From Streptomyces sp. AV19 (lineage in GTDB: Bacteria; Actinomycetota; Actinomycetes; Streptomycetales; Streptomycetaceae), in assembly GCF_015999245.1 (NCBI RefSeq), contig NZ_JAEAMR010000003.1:168157-232156 (forward strand): a DNA stretch of 64,000 bases. The letters are read 5' to 3'. The position numbers and the translations under genes are program-made. Below the pieces are notes generated by a model, which saw only the letters and a program-made list of their open reading frames with translations, was not told the DNA's origin and ran no database searches. Every line of letters starts with the position of its first letter. Within the stretch, counting starts at the first letter, position 1. Positions 46,626-54,521 of the stretch are shown piece after piece.

Positions 46626-47681
46626 ATGTACGGCAGTCACACCGGCCACGCCCGTCGGGCCCGCGCGGTCCTCGTCCGGGCGGTCACCGCGGGAGCTCTG
46701 GTGCTCCTGGCCGGCTGCTCCTCGTCCTCGGACGACACCTCCGCCCCCGCCGGATCCCCGCGGCCCGCCGTCGCCTCCCCCTCCCAGCTCCCCCGGGCCC
46801 AGTCCCCGTACTGGGTGAACCCGGACGGGACCGCCGCCCGGCAGGTCACCCAGCTGCGCAAGGCGGGCAAGGAGCGGGACGCCGTCCTCATCGGGAAGAT
46901 CGCCCAGCAGCCCGTCGCCGAGTGGATCGGCGTGGACGACCCGGAGAGCCAGACCCGCGGCTTCACCGAGGCCGCCGCGCGGGCCGACCGCGACGCGCTG
47001 CTCGTCCTCTACAACATCCCGCACCGCGACTGCGGCCAGTACTCGCAGGGCGGCGCCTCCGACGGGGACTCCTACCGCGCCTGGCTCGACCGCGCGGCCG
47101 CCGGCATCGGCGACCGCAGCGCGACGGTGATCCTGGAGCCGGACGCACTGCCGCACATGGAGGACGGCTGTACGCCGCAGCAGTTCCACGAGGAGCGGTA
47201 CGCGCTGCTGAAGGAGGCCGTCCGCAAGCTGAAGTCCCTGCCGCGGACGAGGGTCTACCTGGACGCGGGGAACCCCAGCTGGGTCACCCCCGCCACGCGG
47301 ATGGCCGAGCCGCTGCGGCGCGCCGGCATCGACCGGGCCGACGGCTTCGCCCTCAACGTCTCCAACTTCCAGACGACGCGGGACAGCAAGGAGTACGGCT
47401 GGGCCCTGTCGACCCTCCTCGGCGACAAGCACTTCGTCATCGACACGAGCCGGAACGGGAACGGGCCGCTGTCCGGGGGCGACCACGAGAAGGCGTGGTG
47501 CAACCCGGCGGGCCGGGCCCTCGGCGAGCCCCCGACGACCCGCACGGGTGACCGGCTGGTCGACGCGTACCTGTGGATCAAGCGGCCGGGCGAGTCGGAC
47601 GGGGCGTGCAAGGGGGGGCCGGACGCGGGGGAGTGGTGGGAGACGTACGCGCTGGAGCTCGCGCGTAACGCGCGGTCGTGA
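46626..47681 (+). CDS. cslZ: GH6 family glycoside hydrolase lipoprotein (CslZ-like)
   Basis: A 351-residue lipoprotein (lipobox LLAGC) with a GH6 endoglucanase/cellobiohydrolase domain. Characteristic segments are PVAEWIG, YNIPHRDCGQYSQGG, ILEPDALPHM with the general-acid Asp, YLDAGNPSWVTP and FALNVSNFQTT, ending DAYLWIKRPGESDG. It probably trims the beta-glucan made by CslA at the cell surface. AAGGGGGAG precedes the ATG. It converges on glxA-cslA across a terminator. The name follows the S. coelicolor cslA-glxA-cslZ order, from memory. Confidence 0.9.
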   Translation: MYGSHTGHARRARAVLVRAVTAGALVLLAGCSSSSDDTSAPAGSPRPAVASPSQLPRAQSPYWVNPDGTAARQVTQLRKAGKERDAVLIGKIAQQPVAEWIGVDDPESQTRGFTEAAARADRDALLVLYNIPHRDCGQYSQGGASDGDSYRAWLDRAAAGIGDRSATVILEPDALPHMEDGCTPQQFHEERYALLKEAVRKLKSLPRTRVYLDAGNPSWVTPATRMAEPLRRAGIDRADGFALNVSNFQTTRDSKEYGWALSTLLGDKHFVIDTSRNGNGPLSGGDHEKAWCNPAGRALGEPPTTRTGDRLVDAYLWIKRPGESDGACKGGPDAGEWWETYALELARNARS

Positions 47682-47735
47682 GGGGTGGGGGCGGGGGGCG
47701 CGCCTTCTGGACCCCTGGAACCGCGCTCCGCGCGG

Positions 47736-47788
47736 TTGTCCTCAAGCGCCGGACGGGCTGATTCAGCCGGTCCGGCGCTTGAGGACAA
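47736..47788. terminator. Bidirectional terminator made of two opposed repeat cores
   Basis: TTGTCCTCAAGCGCCGGAC (47736-47754) and GTCCGGCGCTTGAGGACAA (47770-47788) form a perfect 19-bp stem, and the 15-base loop contains an inner GGCTGA/TCAGCC pairing. Each arm is one short-form copy of the window's GAGGAC repeat. It lies between convergent cslZ and glxA. Confidence 0.85.
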
Positions 47789-47829
47789 CGCCCGAGGGCG
47801 ATGCGGGCGCCGAGCCAGGAAGGGCACCC

Positions 47830-49815
47830 CTACTTCTCGGCCACCGGCACCTTCACCCACACCGCCTCCGCCGGCGTGTCCTGATCGTCCACCACCGTCA
47901 GCATGTACCAACCCGGCGGCACCAGCGAAGGGTCCTTCGGCAGGGTGACCGTCACCGACGAGTTCCCACCCCGGTCCGCACCGCTCCGCGTCATCTCCAG
48001 CGCGATCGACCGCTGTTCGATGTTCGTGACGTGCGTGAACGACCCCGGCCGGATCAGCCGCGCCTTCGCGACCGGACGCGCGGACGCGACCCGGTACGTC
48101 GCCTTGTCGCCCAGCTTCACCGTCTGCGGCGCCGTGCTCCTGATCTCGGGACGGCCGTCCCGGAAGAGGTACGGCGGGGTGTAGAGGTCGATCTGCTGCT
48201 GGAAGACGCCGGGCATCGTGTTGTCCTTGTCCCGGAAGAGGGAGTCGGAACCGAAGGTCATCACCCGGCCGTCGGGCAGGAGCAGCGCACCCGAGTGGTA
48301 ATTGCGGCCGACCAGCGGATCGGCCACCGCGTGCGAGGAGTTGGTGCGCGGATCGTAGACCTCGGCCCTGAGGATGTTGGAGTTGCTGCGCCCCCGGTAG
48401 TCGCCGGAGCCGTTGGTGGTGAGGACGGTGTCGTCGGGGAGGATGACGCTGCTGGGGTAGCGGGCCTTGGCGTACAGGTCGGGGCCGTCCTTGAAGCGCG
48501 GACGGTCCGTGTGCAGGTCCACGAGCCTGGTCCTGGACGTGGACTTCTTGTCCTCGCCGACCCCGCCGCCGCCGAGGACCATGTACCGCTGGTCCTGGGC
48601 GGGGGGCAGCAGGACGGACATCGAGGTCTCCAGGACGTCCGGGTCGCTGATGCCGGGGACGGGGATGAAGGAGTTGTTGCCCAGGTCCCACACGCCCGGT
48701 TCGCGGCCCTTGTCGGCGGGCCCGTAGCCCGCGTTGGAGCCGGTGTAGAAGATCTTGCCCTTGTCGGTGAGGAAGAGGGCCGGGTAGGTGGGGAAGAAGC
48801 GCTCCTGCGGGAGGTAGGTCCACTTCTTGGTCTTCGGGTCGTAGACCTCGTTCTTGCCGGGGACGACCTGGCCGATCTCGTCGAGGCCGGAGACGGAGAG
48901 GACCTTGCCGTCCTGGAGGGTGGTCAGCGTCGGGTACCAGCGGGCCTCGTTCATCGGGTCGACGGTGACGTAGCGCTCGGCCACCGGGTCGAACTCGAAG
49001 GAGTCCTTGATGCCTTGGAAGTCCTTCTTGTCGAAGGAGAGCTTGTTGGCGATGCCGTAGAAGTTCCGGGAGTCGTCGCCCTTGAGGCCGCCGATGCGGT
49101 AGTTGTCGGTGAGGCCGGTGGCGTGCTCCTGGCCCTTCTCGAGCGCCTCGACGTAGACCCGGGCCGTGCTGACCGTGACCTTGACCTTGCCGTCCTTGCC
49201 CTGGTCCTTCTTGGCGCGGGGGACGAGCACGGCGTCCTTGGACTCGAAGGACTTGCCGGTCTGCTTGCCGGTGAAGACCGTGCCGGCCGGGAAGGTCATC
49301 GGCTTGTCGGGGTTCTCGTTGTGGACGACCATCAGGCCGCCGGCCTTGGTGACGTCGCCGTCCAGCTTCTCGTAGCGCTGGGTGCCGCCGGCGACCAGGA
49401 GCCTGCCGTCCGGCAGCTGGGTGTGGCCGGCGCAGAAGAGGTCCTTGGGGGTGGGGACGTTCTTGAAGGTGTTCTCCTTCGGGTCCCACAGGACCGTGCG
49501 GAAGGACTTCGCCTGGAAGTTGGCCGCGTTGTTGCCGGAGCCGGCGACCAGGAGCACCTTGCCGGTGTGCAGCAGGGCGGCGTGGATCGTGTTGATCCGG
49601 TACTCGTCGGGGACGTCCACGACGTCCCAGTGGCCGTTCTTCGTTTTGTACCCCGGCTGGTTGATCTTGTAGTCGTGGTACTGGCCGGAGGCGTAGCCCC
49701 AGATGGCCGGCCCGTTCATGCCCGCCAGGACGAGCACGACCGCCGCACCCACCGCGGTGCGGCGGGTGCGGCGGCTGAGCAGACGGTTCCGGAGTCGCGT
49801 GGTCCGGAGTCTCAT
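47830..49815 (-). CDS. glxA: GlxA-type mononuclear copper-radical oxidase
   Basis: A 661-residue membrane-anchored oxidase of the galactose oxidase fold: twin-arginine-like N terminus with one hydrophobic helix (about 21-40), a seven-bladed kelch propeller and a C-terminal Ig-like domain. The Cys-Tyr cofactor is expected at Cys128 (LFCAGHTQ) and Tyr294 (ARWYPTL); copper ligands Tyr506 and His507 (NYHSGALL) and His595 (SFTHVTNIEQR). It oxidises a terminal sugar of the CslA glycan, producing peroxide; needed for tip glycan and morphology in S. lividans. Its ATG overlaps the cslA stop by four bases. Confidence 0.95.
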   Translation of the reverse strand: MRLRTTRLRNRLLSRRTRRTAVGAAVVLVLAGMNGPAIWGYASGQYHDYKINQPGYKTKNGHWDVVDVPDEYRINTIHAALLHTGKVLLVAGSGNNAANFQAKSFRTVLWDPKENTFKNVPTPKDLFCAGHTQLPDGRLLVAGGTQRYEKLDGDVTKAGGLMVVHNENPDKPMTFPAGTVFTGKQTGKSFESKDAVLVPRAKKDQGKDGKVKVTVSTARVYVEALEKGQEHATGLTDNYRIGGLKGDDSRNFYGIANKLSFDKKDFQGIKDSFEFDPVAERYVTVDPMNEARWYPTLTTLQDGKVLSVSGLDEIGQVVPGKNEVYDPKTKKWTYLPQERFFPTYPALFLTDKGKIFYTGSNAGYGPADKGREPGVWDLGNNSFIPVPGISDPDVLETSMSVLLPPAQDQRYMVLGGGGVGEDKKSTSRTRLVDLHTDRPRFKDGPDLYAKARYPSSVILPDDTVLTTNGSGDYRGRSNSNILRAEVYDPRTNSSHAVADPLVGRNYHSGALLLPDGRVMTFGSDSLFRDKDNTMPGVFQQQIDLYTPPYLFRDGRPEIRSTAPQTVKLGDKATYRVASARPVAKARLIRPGSFTHVTNIEQRSIALEMTRSGADRGGNSSVTVTLPKDPSLVPPGWYMLTVVDDQDTPAEAVWVKVPVAEK

Positions 49816-51674
49816 GTCTGGGCTCCCTCGGGCCGTTTGCCGTGGCGCACGGTCCACCACCAGGCGGCGATGGGCGCGACCGTGATCACGACGGCCAGCG
49901 CCGCCCAGGTGCGCATCGCGGCATGGGCGTGACCCAGGAAGAACGAGGCCACCAGCGAACCGCCGAAGATCAACAGGAAGAAGAGGTGGATGCGGAAGGT
50001 GCCGAACAGCGTGTCCGGGCTGGCCGAGTCGCCCTTCGGGGTCACCACGAACCGGCTCCTGCGGCGCAGCACGGCGTCCATCAGGGACCGTGCGTAGACG
50101 GGTGCGGAGAGCGCGGACATCGCCATGCCGGCCACCCCGCCGGAGCCCTCGGGCTCGTGCGGGGAGACGTTGTGCCGGCGGTTCCAGATGTAGAGGCCGA
50201 TCTGGAGGGCCGCGGCGTCGCTGTAGAGCATCATCCACACCTGGGAGTCGATCTGGATGCCGGCGGCGCCGAGCCCCAGGAAGAGCGCGCAACTCAGGGC
50301 GCCGAGCATCCAGTTGACCGCGGTGATCGGGTAGTAGACGACCATCAGCGTGTAGTTGAGGAAGGGGCCCGGCCGCAGCGTGAAGGGGCCCTTCCAGTAC
50401 TGCTTGATGATCGTCTCGTAGGTGCCCCGGGACCAGCGCAGCTGCTGGGTGAAGAAGTCCGTCCACGCGTTCGGGCCCTCGCCGACCGCGAGCACGTCGG
50501 GCGTGTAGACGGAGCGCCACTTGCGGCCGGTGGCCGGGTTGCGGTGGCGGTGCAGCTCGAAGCCGGTGGCCATGTCCTCCGTGATGGAGTCGAAGAGCCC
50601 GCCGATGCCCTTGAGGGCGCTGATGCGCACGGCGTTGTTGGTGCCGACGAACATGGGCGAGCCGTAGCGGTTGCCGGCGCGCTGGATGAGGGCATGGAAG
50701 AGGAACTGCTGGCTCTCCGCGGCCTTGGTGACGGCCGCGTCGTAGTTCCCGTACACCTGAGGTCCAACGACGAAGGAGACATCCGGGTCACGGAAGTAAC
50801 CGAGCATGCGCTCCAGGAAGTTGGGCAGCGGCACGTGGTCGGTGTCCACGGAGGCGAAGAAGTCGTAGTCGTCGCCGTGGGCGTCGAGCCAGGCGTTGTA
50901 GTTGCCGTGCTTGGTCTTCGCGCGGTGCGGGCCCTTCGGCCGGTTCCACTTCTCCACGCCCTTGCGGGAGAAGTGGTGGACGCCCAGGCGCCGGCACACC
51001 TCCTTGGCCTCGGGGTCGTCGCCCTCGTCGAGGAGCCAGACGTGCACGGGGCCGCGGTGGCGCACCCGGACCGCCGCCTCCAGGGTGCGGGTGACCATCT
51101 CGATCGGCTCCTTGCCGGGGACGAACGAGGTGAGGAAGGCGACCCGGGTGCCGGTCTCCGGGACGACCGGTATCGGGTCGCGGGCCACCAGGGTGGCGTG
51201 GGCGTTGGAGATGACGTTCAGCGTGCGGAAGACCTCGATCAGGCCGATGGACACGAGCATGACGGCGTCGAGGGCCCGCATCAGCGGGGTCGCGTGGTCC
51301 CGGTGCGTCCAGTGCGCGGGCTGGAGGAGCCAGACCAGGAGGACGACGGAGACGACGGGGGCCAGGCCCAGCAGCAGGGCGGCCTGGACGCGGTGCGGCT
51401 CGTCGGCCAGGAGGCTGCGGTAGCGCACCCGGTAGGGACCGGGGCCGGGCTGGGTGAGCGGGCCGGCCAGGCGGCTGTAGTGCTCGTAGTCGTAGCGCGG
51501 GCGCGTGGCGTGGTGCGGCCGCGGCGGCGGCGGGGCGGGGCGGGGCGCGGGTCTGCGCCGCTCGTCCTCCGGCTCCGGCGGGGCCGGGATGCGCAGCCGG
51601 GTGGCGACCGAGGGGTCGCCGACCACGGGATCGTAAGGAGTCGTCCGCCGGGCGTCGGCAGGCGTGGACGTCAT
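49812..51674 (-). CDS. cslA: Cellulose synthase-like glycosyltransferase
   Basis: A 620-residue GT2 processive glycosyltransferase making a beta-glucan at hyphal tips. The N-terminal 90 residues are Pro/Arg-rich and cytoplasmic; two TM helices (about 97-117 and 133-150); catalytic domain with LLDEGDD (214-220), DTD (277-279), TED (365-367) and QQLRW (410-414); then further TM helices to the C terminus. All GT2 motifs are present. No BcsB or PilZ domain is attached. It is co-translated with glxA (ATGA overlap). The start is preceded by a duplicated ribosome binding site. Confidence 0.95.
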   Translation of the reverse strand: MTSTPADARRTTPYDPVVGDPSVATRLRIPAPPEPEDERRRPAPRPAPPPPRPHHATRPRYDYEHYSRLAGPLTQPGPGPYRVRYRSLLADEPHRVQAALLLGLAPVVSVVLLVWLLQPAHWTHRDHATPLMRALDAVMLVSIGLIEVFRTLNVISNAHATLVARDPIPVVPETGTRVAFLTSFVPGKEPIEMVTRTLEAAVRVRHRGPVHVWLLDEGDDPEAKEVCRRLGVHHFSRKGVEKWNRPKGPHRAKTKHGNYNAWLDAHGDDYDFFASVDTDHVPLPNFLERMLGYFRDPDVSFVVGPQVYGNYDAAVTKAAESQQFLFHALIQRAGNRYGSPMFVGTNNAVRISALKGIGGLFDSITEDMATGFELHRHRNPATGRKWRSVYTPDVLAVGEGPNAWTDFFTQQLRWSRGTYETIIKQYWKGPFTLRPGPFLNYTLMVVYYPITAVNWMLGALSCALFLGLGAAGIQIDSQVWMMLYSDAAALQIGLYIWNRRHNVSPHEPEGSGGVAGMAMSALSAPVYARSLMDAVLRRRSRFVVTPKGDSASPDTLFGTFRIHLFFLLIFGGSLVASFFLGHAHAAMRTWAALAVVITVAPIAAWWWTVRHGKRPEGAQT

Positions 51675-51676
51675 GA

Positions 51677-51708
51677 GTCATTCCCCCCGCATGGTCATTC
51701 CCCCCGCA
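51677..51708 (-). promoter_or_regulatory. Duplicated ribosome binding site with a mini-ORF before cslA
   Basis: GTCATTCCCCCCGCA occurs twice (51677-51691 and 51694-51708). On the minus strand each copy is GGGGGG followed by an ATG. The distal one opens a four-codon ORF (ATG CGG GGG GAA TGA, 51692-51678) whose stop lies three bases before the cslA ATG and which contains the proximal ribosome binding site. Translation of cslA may depend on reinitiation or competition between the two sites (inference). Confidence 0.75.
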
Positions 51709-51893
51709 CGCAGCGCGGCTGCGTGGTGTGCTGGTGCGTGGGCCCTGCCGGCCCCCCTCGGCCCGGCGCGGGCGCGTCGGCACCGGCTCCCTCCGGCGCC
51801 GCCAACTCCCCGCGACGGCGGTGATGTTGGAATACAGCTGTTGGATCAGGATCTCGGACCCCGCGGCATGATCGCAAGGGCGAAACAAGCTGT

Positions 51894-52577
51894 TTACCGG
51901 GCAAAGCGGTACGCCTTTCGTAGGCGTGTACGAATGTCGCAGAAGTGATCGCGAATGGCCTCTTCTGTTCGGATCGCGTCGCCCGCCCGCACGGCCGTGA
52001 CGATGGCCCGGTGCCGGGCCGAGACCGTCCGCGGGTCCGGGGGCGGCCCGGCCCCGTCCCGCAGCCGGTGGAAGGCGCTCCAGAACGCCTCGGGCACGGC
52101 GTCGATCAGCGGGTTGTCCAGCCCACGGCAGAACGCGGCGTGGAAGGCGCGGTCGGTCTCCGTCCGGACGGGCCCGGTCAGCGACTCGTCCTCCATCCGG
52201 GTGACGATCGCGTCGAGCTCGGCCAGCTCCGGCTCCGCCAGTCGCCCGGCCAGCCGCCCGGCCAGCCCGGTCTCCACCGCCTCCCGCAGCTCCAGGAGCT
52301 GGAGCAGGCTGTCCTCGCCGCGCCGGTGGCCCGCGACGGTGCGGAAGACGAGGCCCTCGGTGATCGGCGCCATGGTCATCGGGCCCACGTAGGTGCCGAA
52401 GCCGTGCCGGATCTCGACGATGCCCATCGCCTGGAGCGCCTTGAGCGCCTCGCGCACACAGGTGCGCCCCGTCCCCAGCAGCTCCGTCAGCTCCCGCTCG
52501 GTGGGCAGAGGCGCCCCGGGCGGCAGCCGGCGGTCGATGACGATCTGCTTGATCCGCTCCAGGAGGTCACTGGCCAT
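51894..52577 (-). CDS. FadR-subfamily GntR transcriptional regulator
   Basis: A 227-residue regulator: winged helix-turn-helix (about 1-70, LPTERELTELLGTGRTCVREA) and an all-helical FCD effector domain (about 90-220, with the metal-binding D-x3-H pattern in DRAFHAAF and a distal DHF). The effector is usually an organic acid. The start at 52577 is the most likely, although no good ribosome binding site is present; in-frame ATGs lie at 52601 and upstream. It sits upstream of cslA on the same strand across a 219-bp gap; a regulatory link is possible but not shown. Confidence 0.88.
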   Translation of the reverse strand: MASDLLERIKQIVIDRRLPPGAPLPTERELTELLGTGRTCVREALKALQAMGIVEIRHGFGTYVGPMTMAPITEGLVFRTVAGHRRGEDSLLQLLELREAVETGLAGRLAGRLAEPELAELDAIVTRMEDESLTGPVRTETDRAFHAAFCRGLDNPLIDAVPEAFWSAFHRLRDGAGPPPDPRTVSARHRAIVTAVRAGDAIRTEEAIRDHFCDIRTRLRKAYRFAR

Positions 52578-52634
52578 TGGGAGACTGTGCCCTGCCGCCA
52601 TCCGCTTGGCCAGCACACGAAAGCCTTGGCCAAC

Positions 52635-52673
52635 GCCAAGAGGCCCCTCACTCAGAGTGAGGGGCCTCTTGGC
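52635..52673. terminator. Strong terminator downstream of tRNA-Lys 1
   Basis: GCCAAGAGGCCCCTCACTC (52635-52653) and its perfect complement (52655-52673) form a 19-bp stem with a minimal loop, seven bases past the tRNA 3' end. Related stems follow the other two tRNA-Lys genes. Confidence 0.9.
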
Positions 52674-52679
52674 TGTCTG

Positions 52680-52753
52680 TGCGCCGCCAGGGACTCGAAC
52701 CCCGGACCCGCTGATTAAGAGTCAGCTGCTCTAACCAACTGAGCTAGCGGCGC
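52680..52753 (-). tRNA. tRNA-Lys (anticodon CUU), copy 1
   Basis: A 74-base tRNA: acceptor GCGCCGC/GCGGCGC with discriminator A, D-loop AGCTCAGTTGGTTAGAGC, anticodon stem GCTGA/TCAGC around loop CTCTTAA (CUU), and T-arm GGGTTCGAGTCCC. CCA is not encoded. Identical to copies at 56779 and 62525. A TAGAGT -10 box (52769-52774) lies 16 bases from the 5' end. Confidence 0.97.
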
Positions 52754-53008
52754 CTGCTGACAGAGAAAACTCTACCTCACTCCTGGGAGTGCTTCCGACC
52801 ACCCTGGCGGAGTACAGCCCGGACCGGGCCGCCCGCGGTCGCTTCCCCTGCTGGTCGGGGCGGTGGGCGGCCGGCCGGGGCGCACCGTGGGGTGCGGGGC
52901 GCGCGGACCGCTGAGAAGCTGTGCCGAGCGGTGCCGGGGGCGATCGGAGGCGCCCGCCGGAGCGCGCCGCGGGCCGGGGGTGACGGTCGGCGGAAAGGGC
53001 GGACACCG

Positions 53009-53722
53009 GTGGACGATCCGATATCCGGCGGCCGCGCGCGGCCCGGGGGGTCTGCGGAGAGTGACGACGAAGGGGGCGCCCGGCGCGGTGTCGTGCGCGG
53101 GGCCCTGCTGGCGGCGATGGGCGCGGCCGTCATAGCCGGCTCCGGCCCGGCCGCGGCCTGGACCGGGGACCCGCCGGATCCTGTGGTGGTTCCAGTGGCG
53201 CAGGATCCGTCGCCGGAGGGCTATCCGGAGCCGGAGGAGGGGGCGCCCGCCCTGGCCGTGGAGGCGGCCGTCCCGGAAGCGGAGGACGGGGCGGAGGAGG
53301 GGCTCGAAGCCGTCGGCGAGGAGAGCGCCGAGGCGGCCGCGCCCAAGGGGGTGGAGGCCGCCGTCGCGTACGCCGTGGCGCACATCGGCGATCCGTACGC
53401 GCTCGGGGGCCGGGGGCCGCACCGCTGGGACTGCTCCGGGCTCGTACAGGAGGCGTACCGCCGCGCGGGCGTGCGGCTGCCGCGCATCGCCGCCGATCAG
53501 TACCGGGCGACCGTCCGCATACCGCGCAGCGCCCTGCGCCGGGGGGACCTCGTCTTCTGGTCCTCCGACGGGCGGGCCTCCGGGGTGCACCACGTGGCGA
53601 TCTACCTGGGCGGCGGCCGGTACCTGGAGGCGGCGCGGCCGGGGACGAAGGTGCGGATCTCGGCGTTCTCGCGCTACAGCCCGAACCTCTACGGGCGGGC
53701 GCGGCCGCCCGCCGGACGCTGA
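53009..53722 (+). CDS. Secreted NlpC/P60 cell-wall hydrolase
   Basis: A 237-residue exported endopeptidase: N-terminal RR motif and hydrophobic signal (about 25-50), an acidic Glu/Ala/Pro-rich linker (about 55-105), and a C-terminal NlpC/P60 domain with catalytic Cys in RWDCSGLVQEAYR and His in GVHHVAIYLGGG. It cleaves peptide stems of peptidoglycan. The start chosen is GTG 53009 with GGAAAGGGCGG upstream; the first 20 residues are atypical for a signal peptide, so a later start is possible. Confidence 0.88.
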   Translation: MDDPISGGRARPGGSAESDDEGGARRGVVRGALLAAMGAAVIAGSGPAAAWTGDPPDPVVVPVAQDPSPEGYPEPEEGAPALAVEAAVPEAEDGAEEGLEAVGEESAEAAAPKGVEAAVAYAVAHIGDPYALGGRGPHRWDCSGLVQEAYRRAGVRLPRIAADQYRATVRIPRSALRRGDLVFWSSDGRASGVHHVAIYLGGGRYLEAARPGTKVRISAFSRYSPNLYGRARPPAGR

Positions 53723-53823
53723 GGGGTCCGGAGCCGGGGGCGGCGCCGATTCGGTGAACGACGGCCGAACCGTTGCCAACTTTGGCCTGGACATGACTAT
53801 TTGCTCGGCGCTAGCCTCCGTAT

Positions 53824-53835
53824 TGGTCTGGACCG
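53824..53835. promoter_or_regulatory. dre-like site upstream of the LPMO gene
   Basis: TGGTCTGGACCG matches the DasR consensus TGGTCTAGACCA at 10 of 12 positions, 93 bp upstream of the LPMO ATG. A weaker copy, TGGCCTGGACAT (8 of 12), lies 42 bp further upstream at 53782-53793. Paired direct repeats of this kind are known at streptomycete chitinase and chitin-binding protein promoters. Confidence 0.5.
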
Positions 53836-53927
53836 CATGGCCGGTATGCGGCGTTCCCCTGTTCGCTCCGTCGTCCCGGCATCCCCCATCACCGGCTCAC
53901 CGAACCCCCCACGTTCAGGAGCGAAGC

Positions 53928-54521
53928 ATGCGCAAAAAGATCAGTGCGGTGATCGTCGGCATCGGTGTCACCTGTGTCTCCCTGCTCTCCACCGGCGGTG
54001 CGGGGGCGCACGGCTACACCGACGCGCCCACCAGCCGCCAGCAGTTCTGCGCCAACGGCACGGTGCGGGACTGCGGCGAGATCCAGTGGGAGCCGCAGAG
54101 CGTCGAGGGCCCGAAGGGTTTCCCCGCTTCCGGGCCCGCCGACGGCACCCTCTGCGCGGGCGGCAACAGCCGCTTCGCCGAGCTCGACGACCCGCGCGGC
54201 GGCCAGTGGCCCGCCACGGACCTCGCGGCGGGCCGGCCGGCGGACTTCCGCTGGCGGTTGACGGCCCGGCACGCGACCACCGACTTCCGCTACTACCTCA
54301 CCAACGACCGTTACGACCCCGCCCGCCCGCTCACCCGGGCCGGCCTGGACCCGCAGCCGTTCCTGACGGTTCCCTACAACGGCCGGACACCGGACGCCAC
54401 GGTCACCCACCAGGGCACGATCCCCGCCGGGCGGACCGGCAAGCAATTGGTCCTGGCGGTCTGGACGGTCGCCGACACCGGCAACGCGTTCTACGCCTGC
54501 TCGGACGTGCGGCTCTCCTGA
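53928..54521 (+). CDS. lpmP: AA10 lytic polysaccharide monooxygenase (LpmP-like)
   Basis: A 197-residue secreted copper monooxygenase. The signal peptide ends at residue 27 so that mature His1 (His28, HGYTDAPTSRQQFC) becomes a copper ligand; the second His of the histidine brace is probably His115 (TARHATTDF) and the axial Phe/Tyr lies in NAFYACSDV. Single AA10 domain, no carbohydrate-binding module. In S. coelicolor an AA10 near cslA (LpmP) works with CslA/GlxA in tip glycan deposition. CAGGAGCGAAGC precedes the ATG. Its 3' end overlaps the convergent CcdA-like gene by 31 bp. Confidence 0.9.
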   Translation: MRKKISAVIVGIGVTCVSLLSTGGAGAHGYTDAPTSRQQFCANGTVRDCGEIQWEPQSVEGPKGFPASGPADGTLCAGGNSRFAELDDPRGGQWPATDLAAGRPADFRWRLTARHATTDFRYYLTNDRYDPARPLTRAGLDPQPFLTVPYNGRTPDATVTHQGTIPAGRTGKQLVLAVWTVADTGNAFYACSDVRLS

